NCBI GenBank assembly: GCA_963841945.1
Contig: CAWJFC010000022.1
Span: forward strand, 1-64,000
Source of the DNA: Acidiflorens sp963841945
Lineage (GTDB): Bacteria > Acidobacteriota > Terriglobia > Terriglobales > Acidobacteriaceae
Direction of reading: 5' to 3'
Length of the DNA: 64,000 bases
Part shown: piece after piece, positions 51,650-61,828 of the stretch
How positions within the stretch are numbered: the stretch's first letter is position 1
How the letters are laid out: each line of letters opens with the position of its first letter
Program-made: the position numbers and the translations under genes
Notes under the pieces: model-generated
The model's input: the letters and a program-made list of their open reading frames with translations, nothing else
Database searches by the model: none
What the model was told of the DNA's origin: nothing

Positions 51650-53295
51650 CTAATCCCCCGTATACGCCAGCTCGACAACCGTGCAGTCGTCGTTCAACGG
51701 CGTGCCGCCACAAAAGTCCGCGACCGCCGAAAAAATATCTTCCATCGACGAACTCTTGCCCGCCACCTTCTCCAGTCGCTCGCTGTCAAACATATCACCG
51801 CGCGCATTTTCGGCTTCGGTCACGCCGTCCGTCACCAGAATCAGGCGATCCCCGGCTTCAATTGACAGCGATCGCTGGCATAAGTCGCGTCCGCCAGCAA
51901 TCCAACCGGCAAGTTCCCATGCGAAGGCCGCAACACCTCGTTGCCGCAAATCCAGACCGGCGGCACGTGCCCGCAATTCACATATTCCAGATCGCCATCG
52001 TTGCGCAGGCGCGTGATGATCATGGTCGCGTATTTTTCACCAATGTGCTTGTAAGTGAAAAAACGATTGACTGCCGCCACCACCTCCGTCAGCGGCATTC
52101 CGGAAATCAGCTGCGAATACACCATGCCTTGCAGAATCGAAGCCAGCAGCGCCGCCGAAACTCCCTTGCCGCTCACGTCCGCCAGCACGACCGCCAATCC
52201 TTGCGGCGTATTCACGGCCTCAAAAAAGTCGCCGCCAATCTCCTTACAAGACATGTTGCGCCCGCTCACGCGCGCAAATGAAACCTCGGGCAGCGTTACC
52301 GCCAGCAAGCGCTGCTGGATCGACGCCGCAATCGACAACTCTTGTTGATACCGCCGTCCTGCTTCTTCCGCCTGCACGAGCCGGGCATTTTCGATCAACT
52401 GCGCGGCTTCGGTCGCGATCGCGCGCAAAATGTCCTGGCTCACGCTCGTGATATCGCGCGAAGCAAAACGCGAATCCACATAGAGCGCACCCATCACTTC
52501 CCCGCCGCTCTTCTGTTCGCCGCGCGTGGTTTGCACCATGGGCTTGCGCAAAGGCATGCAGATCACTGTCCGCAGATCGAAAGCGACTACGCTCTGCCGC
52601 TCTTTGACCCCAAGGTCCTGGCTCGTGTCCGTCACCAGATATTCAGAATTCGAAGTTAAAGCGCCTTCGAGCACCGAGCGCGAGATCGTCTTGTCGTCGA
52701 GCAGCGGCTCACCTTTCGAATTCCGTCCGGCCGCCAGCGTCAAGAGCCCGCTGCTCTCGCGCAGAAAAATGTAGCCGCGTTCCGCGCGCGTCAGCTTAAG
52801 TGTCGCCTCCAGAAGCGTAACCAGAATTTCGTCCAGCACGCCGATGGTATTGAGCTTGCGCGCCGCCTCCATGAAGAGCGTCAGCTTTTCGAGATCGGTC
52901 GCCTCGGGGGCAATCTGAATCCCCGAAATCTGGCTCAAGAATTCGCGCGCCGTATTCGAAGTCGTATGCAGCGGATGAAAAATCAGATAGGCCACATCGC
53001 GCGCGCCAAACTCCAACCGGTCATTGCGCTGCAACTTGTGCCGGTCAACCCGCTCGCCGTTGACGAAAGTTCCGTGCTTGCTGCCCTGGTCGACGACAAA
53101 AAACTCGCCATTCTCAGCCACAATCGACGCATGCTCGCGCGATACGCGCGGGTCGGCGATCACCAGGTCGCGATCCACCTTCCGGCCCACTGTATAAGGT
53201 GTGTGATTCAACGACAGCGTCTGCTGCTCGCTTCCCTGGACGTAGATCGCTACGGGAAAGATGCTCGAAATTCCGGAATGTGACGATGCCGACAT
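51650..53295 (-). CDS. FHA-GAF-PP2C (RsbU-type) phosphatase, frameshifted near 51865
   Basis: From ATG 53295: an FHA domain (YTVGRKVDRDLVIADPRVS, REHASIV, GSKHGTFVNG) that binds phosphothreonine; a GAF domain (~residues 130-300); and a SpoIIE/PP2C domain (ISCKEIGGDFFEA-like MSCKEIGGDFFEA, VLADVSGKGVSAALLAS, VNCGHVPPVWI). The open frame stops at 51841 after ...SDRCQLKPGIA. One base away it continues QRSLSIEAGDRLILVTDGVT and ...NDDCTVVELAYTGD to 51650, supplying the missing metal-binding and C-terminal motifs. So one indel near 51865 splits the gene. Likely controls an anti-sigma/STAS switch. Confidence 0.88.
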
Positions 53296-53378
53296 TTACG
53301 ATGATTCCCCAGTCAAACTGTGCTCGGTAGACGCTCGACTCGACTTCAGCCGCACGACCCAGCGCGGTTCACAGCATT

Positions 53379-54690
53379 CTACGACGTCGTCGGCTCCATC
53401 GATACGCCAAATGTCCGCTGCAGCCCGCACGATAACATTACGCCCACAACCGCCAATGGACTGAGCAACAGCGTCCACAGCGGTACCTGCAACCACCGCT
53501 CCACCACCGCGAGTGGCAAAATAAAAGATAGCGCGGCCAGCACCATACACCATACCCATTGCCAGCTAAACACGCCAGCCGTGATGACAATCAGCACCCG
53601 GCTCCCCAAACCCTTCGCCCAGATCGCTCGCCGTTCCCGGAACATCATAATCAACGCCGGCACAAGCAGTGCCTGATTATACGGACCATAGGTCGGCACG
53701 ATGAAAACCGTGACGGCCAGGACCAGGCTCAGGGTGAAGGCAAACCCGTTGCTCTCCGCAGGCTCCCGCCGCTCCCGCCAGCCGATGCCGATCGCCACCG
53801 CCAGCGTCAGCACTTCCACAATGCGGCTCCACGGATAGCCCATCTGCAATTGCATCACTGACATCTCTCCCGTGTAGTTGTGATATTCGCGCATCGCTTG
53901 AAAAAACCGTCCAATCCAATCCGGCAGGTACCATTCCGAAGCCGCCAGCAGAATCGTCATCGATATCAAAAACGATGTGAGCCACCGGTAGCGACGTCGC
54001 CAGTCGCCCATAGTCCAGATCGCCAGCCATAGCAATACCAGCCACACCAGTTGCGGCTTGATCGTCGCCAGCGCAAGCAGAATGCCGGCCGGCACCTGGC
54101 GGTTCGCAACCAGTAGCGCCATCGCGCCCGCCAGCAGCGCGACCACCAACAGTGTCATCTGCTGCAGCTTCAAGCCCTGCATAATCGGGATGCTGCCCAA
54201 CATCAACCCTAGAATCGCCGACCTTCCCCCACGGAGAGACGCGCCACCGCACCACGTAAAGCCACAGCGGGACCGAGATCACAGTAAGTCCCAGCAAAAC
54301 GTAAAAGAAAACCTTTCGCACAATATCAAACGGCAAGTCCAGTGTGGGCGCCAGCAGGAACGCCACGTACACCGGGTAATAAAATCCCTGCTGATAATTC
54401 TCGGTCGCGCCCGGCTGGTCGGGATCAAGCACGCGCCCGTAAAAGCCCTTCTGAATCTCGCGCGTAACTTCGATCGTGTACGGGTCACGATGGTGCAGCA
54501 ACAGCTCTCGTGTGCCCACCCAGCGTGGATAGAGATCGGAATGGATACCGCCCAGCGTGCCGTGCGCTGCCGCATAAGCGATCTGCTCCGGAATGACTAC
54601 TCGATCCGCATAAAGCCAGGTTCCCGCGGCACAAAACGCCGCTGCGACCACCCAGAACAATTGTCTTTCGAGAATCGAGCGCGCTCCCAT
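53379..54690 (-). CDS. GT87-type membrane glycosyltransferase, frameshifted in a G run
   Basis: A ~437-residue polytopic protein in two overlapping frames. The first part (54690 to ~54230) starts MGARSILERQLFWVVAAAFC and includes DLYPRWVGTRELLLHHRDPY and YYPVYVAFLLAPTLDLPFDI; the second continues SAILGLMLGSIPIMQGLKLQ, then ATIKPQLVWLVLLWLAIW to 53379. The join is at a run of five C on the plus strand (54226-54230); four would restore one frame. The DUF2029/GT87 pattern (QGQ/KPQ region, many helices) suggests a polyprenyl-phosphate-sugar mannosyltransferase-like enzyme. It starts 3 bp after the stop of its paralogue upstream. Confidence 0.78.
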
Positions 54691-54692
54691 AC

Positions 54693-55895
54693 TCAGGCCG
54701 GCTCAACCACTGGCGCCCGGGTTGCGAGCAGCCGCACATACATCCATAGGACCAAAAAACCAAACCAGAAAAATTGCCCCGCCACCGAGTTCAGGTAAAT
54801 ATAAAAAGGAGTCAGGAAGAAGACGAATAAAAAGAAGGCTCTGTCCAATCCAAACCCGCCGCCTCTCTCGACGAGAGCCGATCCCAGGAGAAAGAAAACG
54901 ATCGGAAGCAGCAGGAGCAGATCATAGGACAGCGCATGGAAGCAAACCAGAATCGTGGTGGCGCTCGCCAGGCAAAATATGTACACCAGCGAGTCCTGCC
55001 CATAGCGGATGCGCCTCGCCGCGGCGGCGAATACCGCAATCGATGCCACCGCAATCGCCGCTCCAGCCACTGGCTTTGGAAAATGCCGCAGCGCGGTTCC
55101 AAGAATTCCCCGCAAATTTGGCACCACATGAGCGCCAAAGTTGCCGACGCGCATTTTCTCCACGGACATTACAAATCGCAGATAAACCGCCGGCCATCCC
55201 CACCCCGAAACGGCTGCGGAAACTCCGAACACCGCGACCGCCACCGGAATAAAACCCAGCATGACCCGCCATCTGCGCACCGCCAGCAATAACACCAGAG
55301 GCACCGCCAGATGGGGACGAAACAAGCACGCCCCCAGGCACGCTCCTGCCATGATCTCCGCATTTCGCTCCAGGCACATCAGCGCCATCACGGCCAAGAA
55401 TGTTAGAAGAATGACGTCCTGCCCCTGCAGTAGCCCGTTGATCAAGGGAAAATAAGACAGCATGGCCGCCGCCATCAGGAGCGGAGGAATGCTTTTGATC
55501 GTCGGATAGCGCCGCAAACAAATTGCCATCGCAGCCAGCATGCTGGCATTCAGCGCAGTCCATACAAGGTATGCGGGCCAGAATCCCAGCCGCGCGAAAG
55601 GCGCAAATAACACCGCTTCGAACGGCGGGTGATTGTAGGGCAATGCGAAATGCCGGATCGGCACGTTCGCGGCAAATGTCAGTTGCGTGCGGTATTCGTC
55701 GGCAATGTCATAAAGCTTCTCCGCTCGGCCCTCCCGGAGATCCTTCCCCGCCCCATAATAGATAACGAAATCCTGGTAGCCTTCGCGCAACTTCGGCTCT
55801 GCTTTAACCAGCATCCAGATGTTGCAGCACGCCATGGTGAGCAGATAAGCCGTGACGCGGAACTTCCATCTCCGGGCAGAAGCGGTTGGGATCAT
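54693..55895 (-). CDS. GT87-type membrane glycosyltransferase
   Basis: A 400-residue polytopic protein of the DUF2029/GT87 family: FVIYYGAGKDLREGRAEKLY near residue 43, FALPYNHPPFEAVLFAPFA near residue 82, INGLLQGQDVILLTFLAVMA near residue 150 and CLFRPHLAVPLVLLLAVRRW near residue 190. GT-C folds of this family use polyprenyl-phosphate mannose. It forms a tandem pair with the next gene (2-bp gap), and is divergent from 55931. Substrate unknown. Confidence 0.85.
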   Translation of the reverse strand: MIPTASARRWKFRVTAYLLTMACCNIWMLVKAEPKLREGYQDFVIYYGAGKDLREGRAEKLYDIADEYRTQLTFAANVPIRHFALPYNHPPFEAVLFAPFARLGFWPAYLVWTALNASMLAAMAICLRRYPTIKSIPPLLMAAAMLSYFPLINGLLQGQDVILLTFLAVMALMCLERNAEIMAGACLGACLFRPHLAVPLVLLLAVRRWRVMLGFIPVAVAVFGVSAAVSGWGWPAVYLRFVMSVEKMRVGNFGAHVVPNLRGILGTALRHFPKPVAGAAIAVASIAVFAAAARRIRYGQDSLVYIFCLASATTILVCFHALSYDLLLLLPIVFFLLGSALVERGGGFGLDRAFFLFVFFLTPFYIYLNSVAGQFFWFGFLVLWMYVRLLATRAPVVEPA

Positions 55896-55930
55896 AGTCG
55901 ATTGAGCGACGACTGATTCTATAATCCCGC

Positions 55931-57406
55931 TTGACCTTTATGCCGCCATTTTCCATGCGCAGCAAGCAACTGCTTTTTGGCGCCATCCTCTTCCTCGGAT
56001 TGCTGGCCATGACCTCGCGGAGTGCGACTGACCCCGATCTCTGGTGGCATCTTCGTACTGGACAGTGGATCGTCGAAACCGGTCACGTTCCTCACACCGA
56101 CCCCTTTTCCTTCACCCGCGGCGGCAGCCCGTGGGTCTCCCATGAGTGGCTGTCTGACGTCCTGTTCTACGAACTTTGGCTTCACGGCGGTCCCGGAGCG
56201 CTCATCGTTTTCTCCTCCATTGTCACCTCCGTCGGTTTCCTGCTCCTTTATTCAAGATGTCCCGGAAAGCCGCACTGGGCCGCCGCTCTCGCCGTTCTCG
56301 GCGCACTGGCCTCCGCTCCAAGCTGGGGAGCGCGCCCACAGATGTTTACCTTCGCGCTCGCCAGCCTGCTGCTCTGGCTGCTCGAGCGCGCTGAGAACCG
56401 TCCTCGTCTTCTTTTTTTCATTCCGCCGCTCTTCCTTCTCTGGCTGAACGTGCATGCTGGCTTCGCGCTCGGCCCCGCGCTCATACTCGCCTATACGGTG
56501 GGGCTCATTTGCGAGTCCATGGCCGGCACCCGGCAAGAATCTCGCCCCATCGTCACCCGCTCCCTCCTCGTTACACTGGTTTGCCTCGCCCTCGTTCCGC
56601 TGAATCCTAGCGGCGTCGCGCTCTATCGTTACCCTCTCAATACCCTTCGCTCGTGGGGCATGCGCACTTTCATTGTGGAGTGGAAATCCCCCAACTTTCA
56701 TCAGCTGCTCTACGTCCCATTCATGCTGGTAATACTGCTCCTCTTTGTTGCAGTCGCCTATTCCCATTCGCGACTTCGCGGACGCATCCTACTTCCCCTG
56801 TTCTTAACCGCCGCTGCCGCCCTCGATGCGGTTCGCCACATTCCGATTTTCACCTTGCTCGCGATCCCGGTCATCGCCGCCGCTCTCCCCATTCCGCGCT
56901 CACTTCCCGCGCTCTCGCCAACGCCGCGAGCGGCCTATTTGACACGCCACCTCCGAGGGCAAGCCTTCTGGTACTCGGCCGCTATGGCGCTGCTCGCCGT
57001 ATTTGCCATCCTGCGTTGGATCGACCTCACCCGCGAGCAACCCTTACATGAGGCCGCTCTCTTTCCAGAAAAAGCAGTCGCCTTCCTGCAAGCGCATCAG
57101 ACCTCCGACCGCCTCTTCGCCTATTACGACTGGGGAGGTTATGCCATCTGGAAACTGGACTCGCAATATCGCGTCTTTGCCGATGGTCGCGCCGACCTCT
57201 ATGGCGACGAAATCCTCCGCCAAGCCATCGAGACCGTCCCCGAAATCCATCACGAATGGGCGGCGATACTCAATAGGTGGAAGGTGCGGACGATTCTCGT
57301 CCCGCCGAACCTGGCTTTGTCGCAGGCGCTACTTCTCGATCCCAACTGGACCACTGCCTATCGCGACCGCCAGGCCATCGTTTTCGAGCGTGTTTCACCC
57401 GACTAG
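55931..57406 (+). CDS. Polytopic membrane protein, GT-C-like
   Basis: A 491-residue protein with about ten hydrophobic helices. A conserved N-terminal loop reads ATDPDLWWHLRTGQWIVETG, then DPFSFTRGG and HEWLSDVLFYELWL; this DPDLWWHL...HEWLSD loop resembles the acidic first loop of GT-C glycosyltransferases. A soluble C-terminal part (residues ~370-490) includes RLFAYYDWGGYAIWKLD and VFADGRADLYGDE. No named family assigned. Its neighbours are two GT87 genes on the other strand, so a role in envelope glycan or glycolipid assembly is likely. Confidence 0.7.
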   Translation: MTFMPPFSMRSKQLLFGAILFLGLLAMTSRSATDPDLWWHLRTGQWIVETGHVPHTDPFSFTRGGSPWVSHEWLSDVLFYELWLHGGPGALIVFSSIVTSVGFLLLYSRCPGKPHWAAALAVLGALASAPSWGARPQMFTFALASLLLWLLERAENRPRLLFFIPPLFLLWLNVHAGFALGPALILAYTVGLICESMAGTRQESRPIVTRSLLVTLVCLALVPLNPSGVALYRYPLNTLRSWGMRTFIVEWKSPNFHQLLYVPFMLVILLLFVAVAYSHSRLRGRILLPLFLTAAAALDAVRHIPIFTLLAIPVIAAALPIPRSLPALSPTPRAAYLTRHLRGQAFWYSAAMALLAVFAILRWIDLTREQPLHEAALFPEKAVAFLQAHQTSDRLFAYYDWGGYAIWKLDSQYRVFADGRADLYGDEILRQAIETVPEIHHEWAAILNRWKVRTILVPPNLALSQALLLDPNWTTAYRDRQAIVFERVSPD

Positions 57407-57720
57407 CGCAACCGCTCAGCTATCGGTCAAACCCCTTGAAATCTAGGTCTCTGGGATGTGAAAAATATGTATACTACTCGCATTCTGAATCTGCGAATCT
57501 TGGCGGCAAATTGGAAATCAGTCTCTCTCGCCCGGATCATGAGATCGATCCTGTTTCCGAGAGACGTTTTTCAAGCAGCACTTCTCGCGGGGAACGCGGG
57601 CGGAGTGACAGCTCTGACGCGATCTGCCTGGCGGGTTTCGCAGTTTCCGAACTTGCTCCACATTAAGAGATCCGGTGTCTATCTCAGGAATTCTCACCAC
57701 AAGTCCGAAGGAGAATTAAA
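57407..57720. other. Leader region of the tad/flp operon
   Basis: 314 bp without a credible gene. The flp promoter should be here. TTGAAA (57436-57441) is followed 18-20 bases later by GTGAAAAATATGTATACT, which contains TATGTATACT, a possible extended -10. An SD AAGGAG lies just before flp. Confidence 0.4.
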
Positions 57721-57885
57721 ATGTCGAACTTGCTTAGGGCTCTATGGCGTGATGATGAAGGACAGGACATCGCCGAATACGCTGTAATGCTGGCGGTTAT
57801 TCTCGTGATCGTGATCGGCACCGTCAGTCTGATCGGTTCGAACGCCAACAACGTCTTTTCAGAAGTCGCCAGCACTATCCAGTAA
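57721..57885 (+). CDS. flp: Flp-type pilin
   Basis: A 54-residue type IVb pilin subunit. MSNLLRALWRDDEG is the leader; the prepilin peptidase site G-QDIAEY matches the Flp pattern (G then four residues then EY). It is followed by the hydrophobic helix AVMLAVILVIVIGTVSLIG and a short tail. AAGGAG precedes ATG 57721. It is the first gene of the tad operon and forms the pilus fibre; the protein is too short for most gene finders. Confidence 0.92.
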   Translation: MSNLLRALWRDDEGQDIAEYAVMLAVILVIVIGTVSLIGSNANNVFSEVASTIQ

Positions 57886-57987
57886 TCACGTTGTCTGGCA
57901 GGCGATTTCAGCTCTACCCGATATTCTGCACTGGCACGCTTGGTGTGCGATGAACGGTACCCACTGGGTCTTGCTTAGGGAAATGGA

Positions 57988-58833
57988 ATGAATCGAAGTC
58001 GTCTTTTGATGATCGGTGCTCTGGCCCTCGCGGTCGGGCTGCTCGCCAGCTATCAGGTCCTCAACATGCTGAAGGGGCAGCAACATCCCAATGAGCAGAT
58101 GGTGCAGGTCGTAGTCGCAGCCACCGATATTCCCATTGGATCGAAACTGGCCGATCACGACGTCACCACCGTCCCACTTCCACGGGGCAGCGTGCCTTCG
58201 CCTCATTACGAGCGTGTTTCCCAGGTCCGTGGGCGCGGCGTCGTCCTGCCCATCAGTAAAGGGGATTTCATCCTGCCCGACAAGCTCGCCGCCGAAGATG
58301 CAGGCGCCGGTCTGCCTTCACTGATTCCTCCGGGCATGCGCGCCGTCTCCGTGCGTGTAAACGACGTGGTCTCGGTCGCCGGATTTGTGCAGCCCGGCAC
58401 GCGCGTCGATGTCATGGCCACCGGTCTTCCCGGAGCTGGTAACGAAGCCCAAACCACCACCGTGCTCGAGAATGTCGCCGTCATCGCCGTCGGCCGCAGC
58501 CTTCTGGATCGTATGGGTTCCGGCGAACCGGTCAACGCCGCCGTCATTACCTTGCTCCTCTCGCCCTCGGACGCGCAGCGTCTGACACTCGCCTCCCAGG
58601 AGGGCAGAATTCAGTTGGCCCTGCGCAATCCACTCGATACGCGCAAGGAAGCAATTGCTCCAACCAAGGCAAGCTCGCTGACTCCGACCACTGAGTCCGC
58701 GGCTCCCGCAAAACCTAAGCTTCACAAGGTGACTGAGAAGGTCGCGCCTCCGCCTCCCGCCCCTTTCCAGGTTGAAATGATTCGGGGCGGAAAACGCGAA
58801 GAGACCAAATTCAAACAGGATGAAACCCACTGA
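57988..58833 (+). CDS. cpaB: Flp pilus assembly protein CpaB/RcpC
   Basis: A 281-residue protein with an N-terminal membrane anchor (LLMIGALALAVGLLASYQVL), a SAF domain (VVVAATDIPIGSKLADHDVT) and the RcpC/CpaB region (MRAVSVRVNDVVSVAGFVQP, then GTRVDVMATG). It works in the periplasm with the secretin. The C-terminal tail is Pro/Lys-rich. Confidence 0.93.
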   Translation: MNRSRLLMIGALALAVGLLASYQVLNMLKGQQHPNEQMVQVVVAATDIPIGSKLADHDVTTVPLPRGSVPSPHYERVSQVRGRGVVLPISKGDFILPDKLAAEDAGAGLPSLIPPGMRAVSVRVNDVVSVAGFVQPGTRVDVMATGLPGAGNEAQTTTVLENVAVIAVGRSLLDRMGSGEPVNAAVITLLLSPSDAQRLTLASQEGRIQLALRNPLDTRKEAIAPTKASSLTPTTESAAPAKPKLHKVTEKVAPPPPAPFQVEMIRGGKREETKFKQDETH

Positions 58834-58909
58834 GCCCTCAAATCCGCTCCCGTGCACGCGGATTCGTGATCCTAAGCTGGCTGCGGTTTCCTCGCCGAGG
58901 TTCGCATTC

Positions 58910-60301
58910 ATGAAGTCCTTTCTGCCCTTTACGGTCGCAATGCTGCTGGCGGTAACTTCACTTTCCGCTCGTACTGGCGGAGCCACTCCAACTCCGTCCG
59001 GCCAGAGTACCGACCCCGCCGGCCAGACAGCCGCCACCACCAGCGCTCCCGAAAACTCCGGCGCGGCGCCGTTGCGCGTCATGGTGGGCAAGTCGCTCCT
59101 CATTAACACCACCGAGCGGCTCAAGCGCGTCTCGGTCACGGATCCCGCCGTTGCCGATGCCCTCGTTGTCACCCCCACCGAAGTTCTCGTCAACGGTCTC
59201 GCGCCCGGCGAAACCTCTCTCCTCATCTGGGACGAACTCGAGCGCTCGCGCAGTTTCGATCTCCGCGTCGACGTCGATATCACCGCCGCTTCCGAAGAAA
59301 TTCATCGTCTCTTCCCGAATGAGCAAATTCAGGTTTCGCCCTCGCGCTCCGCTATCGTTCTCTCTGGCCACGTCACCACCGAAGATGTCGCCAAGCACGC
59401 CGGCGCTTTAGCCACCGCTTATTCCAAGAACGTCATCAACGTCCTCACCTTCGGCCCGGTGGGCGCCGATGAGGTCTTGCTTGAAGTAAGGTTCGCGGAA
59501 GTCGATCGCACCGCCATGACACAGCTTGGCATCAACATGTTTTCGACCGGAGCAGGAAATACGATTGGCAACATCACCACTGGCCAGTACGGCGGCGTGA
59601 CGCCGACCGGAATCACGGGTACCTCCGGTGGCGGCACCATCCCCACCTCCTCCGCCGGCATTACCAACTTCCTGAACCTCTTCTTCTTTAATCCTCAGAC
59701 CAACCTGGGAGCGGTCATCGAGGCATTGCACTCGAAAAACCTGCTCCAGATTCTCGCCGAGCCGAACCTTGTCGCCCTCAACGGAAAGGAAGCCAGCTTT
59801 CTCGCTGGCGGAGAGTTTCCCTTCCCCGTAGTGCAGCCAGGCGCAAACGGCGTTGCGACCGTCACCGTTCAATTTCGCGAGTTCGGCGTCCGCCTCAAGT
59901 TCACTCCGGTGATTCAGCCCAACGGCAGCATCCATCTGCACGTCGCCCCTGAGGTCAGCACCCTGGATTTCGCCAATTCCGTGACCGTCTCTGGCACGAC
60001 CATCCCTGCTCTGAGCACCCGCAAAGCTGATACTGAGTTCGAACTTCAGGATGGCCAGAGCTTCGTCATTGCCGGATTGATCGATAACCGCGTCACCGAC
60101 GTCGCCAATAAGATTCCGGGGCTCGGCGACATCCCGATTCTCGGCGCTTTCTTCCGCAGCAAGAGCGCGCAAAAAAGTAATTCCGAGCTGATGGTCCTGT
60201 GCACCGCGCGCCGCATCTCGCCGACCGCGGAAATGCCGAAGGGGCTAGCCATGCCTGTGCCTTTACTCGATAAGACCGAGTTCGACAAGAAGAAGCCCTA
60301 A
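58910..60301 (+). CDS. cpaC: Secretin CpaC/RcpA
   Basis: A ~463-residue outer-membrane secretin for the Flp pilus. ATG 58910 gives a signal peptide (MKSFLPFTVAMLLAVTSLSA); an in-frame ATG 58820 overlaps cpaB by 14 bp but hides the signal. Then comes a pilus-type N domain (VGKSLLINTTERLKRVSVTD, VTPTEVLVNGLAPGETSLLI), a BON-like repeat and the secretin core (NLVALNGKEASFLAGGEFPF, VRLKFTPVIQPNGSIHLHV, DGQSFVIAGLI, GLGDIPILGAFFRS). Confidence 0.94.
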   Translation: MKSFLPFTVAMLLAVTSLSARTGGATPTPSGQSTDPAGQTAATTSAPENSGAAPLRVMVGKSLLINTTERLKRVSVTDPAVADALVVTPTEVLVNGLAPGETSLLIWDELERSRSFDLRVDVDITAASEEIHRLFPNEQIQVSPSRSAIVLSGHVTTEDVAKHAGALATAYSKNVINVLTFGPVGADEVLLEVRFAEVDRTAMTQLGINMFSTGAGNTIGNITTGQYGGVTPTGITGTSGGGTIPTSSAGITNFLNLFFFNPQTNLGAVIEALHSKNLLQILAEPNLVALNGKEASFLAGGEFPFPVVQPGANGVATVTVQFREFGVRLKFTPVIQPNGSIHLHVAPEVSTLDFANSVTVSGTTIPALSTRKADTEFELQDGQSFVIAGLIDNRVTDVANKIPGLGDIPILGAFFRSKSAQKSNSELMVLCTARRISPTAEMPKGLAMPVPLLDKTEFDKKKP

Positions 60302-60536
60302 CATCGAAAGACCAGGTAAACGCCGGTGAAACAGAATGAAGCGGGTCGTAACCCGCACTAAGAGCTATCTACAGGATTTCCCCCTATCTCGTCTCTTCCC
60401 TCACTAAAACGCACCCGGATGAGGCATAATATTTGGGCGCTTCAGCGCTGAGTCACCGGCTAACCCGACCATCCCCAGGGACGGGTTGTTGAGGTTGTCG
60501 GATAGGCCTAGGGCTATTGGCTTTTGACTGGATGTT
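60302..60536 (+). other. Intergenic leader of tadZ with two hairpins
   Basis: GCGGGT-CGTA-ACCCGC (60341-60356) and AACCCG...CGGGTT (60462-60487). The second is embedded in GC-rich paired sequence with GTCGG and CCGAC. A processed or attenuated leader is possible; no known riboswitch class is recognised. Confidence 0.45.
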
Positions 60537-61709
60537 ATGCCCGAACTTTCCGTTGCAATCTTCGCCACTGACAACGATCAGCGCGCCGTCCTGCAGGTCC
60601 TCGTGGATGGCACCAGCGTCGCCCGCACCGTTTACACGAACTCCACGCTGCCTCTCTCGGCGAGCGATCCCGTAATCCGAAAGACTCAGGCCTTCTCTCC
60701 CGACGTCATTCTCATCGACCTTTCCGCCGACGCCATCGCCGGAGCTCTGCGCGCCGTCGAGTTGCTTCACCAGGAACTATCGCATGCCGCGATCTTCGTC
60801 GTCGGCCCCATGACGCAGCCGCAGCTCATCGTCAGCGCCATGCGCGCCGGTGTGCGCGAATACCTCGAACGACCCCCGACCACGACCGATCTCCTCGAAG
60901 CCTTCGTGCGCCTCACCTCCACCCGCCGCAAGCCGGGGCGCGAATCGGCCCGCGGCCAGGTCTTCACCATTGTCAATGCCAAGGGCGGCAGCGGAGCCAC
61001 CACCACCGCCGTCAATCTCGCGCTCGCCTTGCATTCCATTCACCCAAGCACCGCATTGATTGACCTCGCGTCTCTTGGCCACTGCGCCCTGCACCTCAAT
61101 CTCAAGCCCGCCTTCACCATCTCCGACGCGCTTACCAATCTTCACCGCCTCGATACCTCGCTCCTCGAGAGCTTCATGGCACGCGACGAACGCGGCCTCC
61201 GTGTCCTGGCCGGACCCTCAGTTCCCGCTTCCACCGAGCCCTCGGCCTCCGACTATGCCCGCCTGTTCGACATGATTGCCGGTATGTTTCATTACATCGT
61301 CGTCGATGCATCGTCGCGCCTCGACAGCGCCACGCGCCTGGCCAGCAACCTCTCCGAGAGGATTCTTCTTATCGCTCACGCCGACGTTGCCTCGCTCTGG
61401 AGCGCCGGACGAGTCTCACAATACCTCGGAGAAAGCGGTTCCCGCGACCGCTTTGCGCTGGTTCTGAACCGTTACCGCAAGGTGGGAGGCTTCAACGAAT
61501 CCGAGACCGAAGCCGCCATCGGCGCTCCAGTCCTCTGGCGAATCCCCAATCAGTACTTCGTAGTCTCCACTGCCATCGACCGCGGCATCCCGTTGATGCA
61601 AGGCCCAAACACTGAGATCGCCCGTTCCATCACCGGCCTTGCCAAAGTCCTGACCAAAGACGACCTGGAGGTAAAACGCAGCGCGTGGTCCCTGTTTAAG
61701 ACGGTTTAG
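60537..61709 (+). CDS. tadZ: TadZ/CpaE pilus-localisation ATPase
   Basis: A 390-residue protein with a receiver-like N-terminal domain (VILIDLSADAIAGALRAVEL, FVVGPMTQPQL) followed by a MinD/ParA-like ATPase with deviant Walker A (FTIVNAKGGSGATTTAVNLA). It positions the pilus machinery at a pole and is usually found just before or after the ATPase gene, as here. Confidence 0.92.
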   Translation: MPELSVAIFATDNDQRAVLQVLVDGTSVARTVYTNSTLPLSASDPVIRKTQAFSPDVILIDLSADAIAGALRAVELLHQELSHAAIFVVGPMTQPQLIVSAMRAGVREYLERPPTTTDLLEAFVRLTSTRRKPGRESARGQVFTIVNAKGGSGATTTAVNLALALHSIHPSTALIDLASLGHCALHLNLKPAFTISDALTNLHRLDTSLLESFMARDERGLRVLAGPSVPASTEPSASDYARLFDMIAGMFHYIVVDASSRLDSATRLASNLSERILLIAHADVASLWSAGRVSQYLGESGSRDRFALVLNRYRKVGGFNESETEAAIGAPVLWRIPNQYFVVSTAIDRGIPLMQGPNTEIARSITGLAKVLTKDDLEVKRSAWSLFKTV

Positions 61710-61828
61710 CGCTTGCCGCAAAGTGACCAAAGTCCCACCTGCGCCGTAGGATTTTCCTTTCGTGAAACGCTGGTATGCTTATGATTAACAGTAGCCGTAG
61801 GCGCGAAGCTCGCGGCTCGTAGCTAAAA

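Noticed and set aside
54058..54798. 246-codon plus-strand frame
   Set aside because: Antisense to the GT87 gene pair and without any supporting motif.
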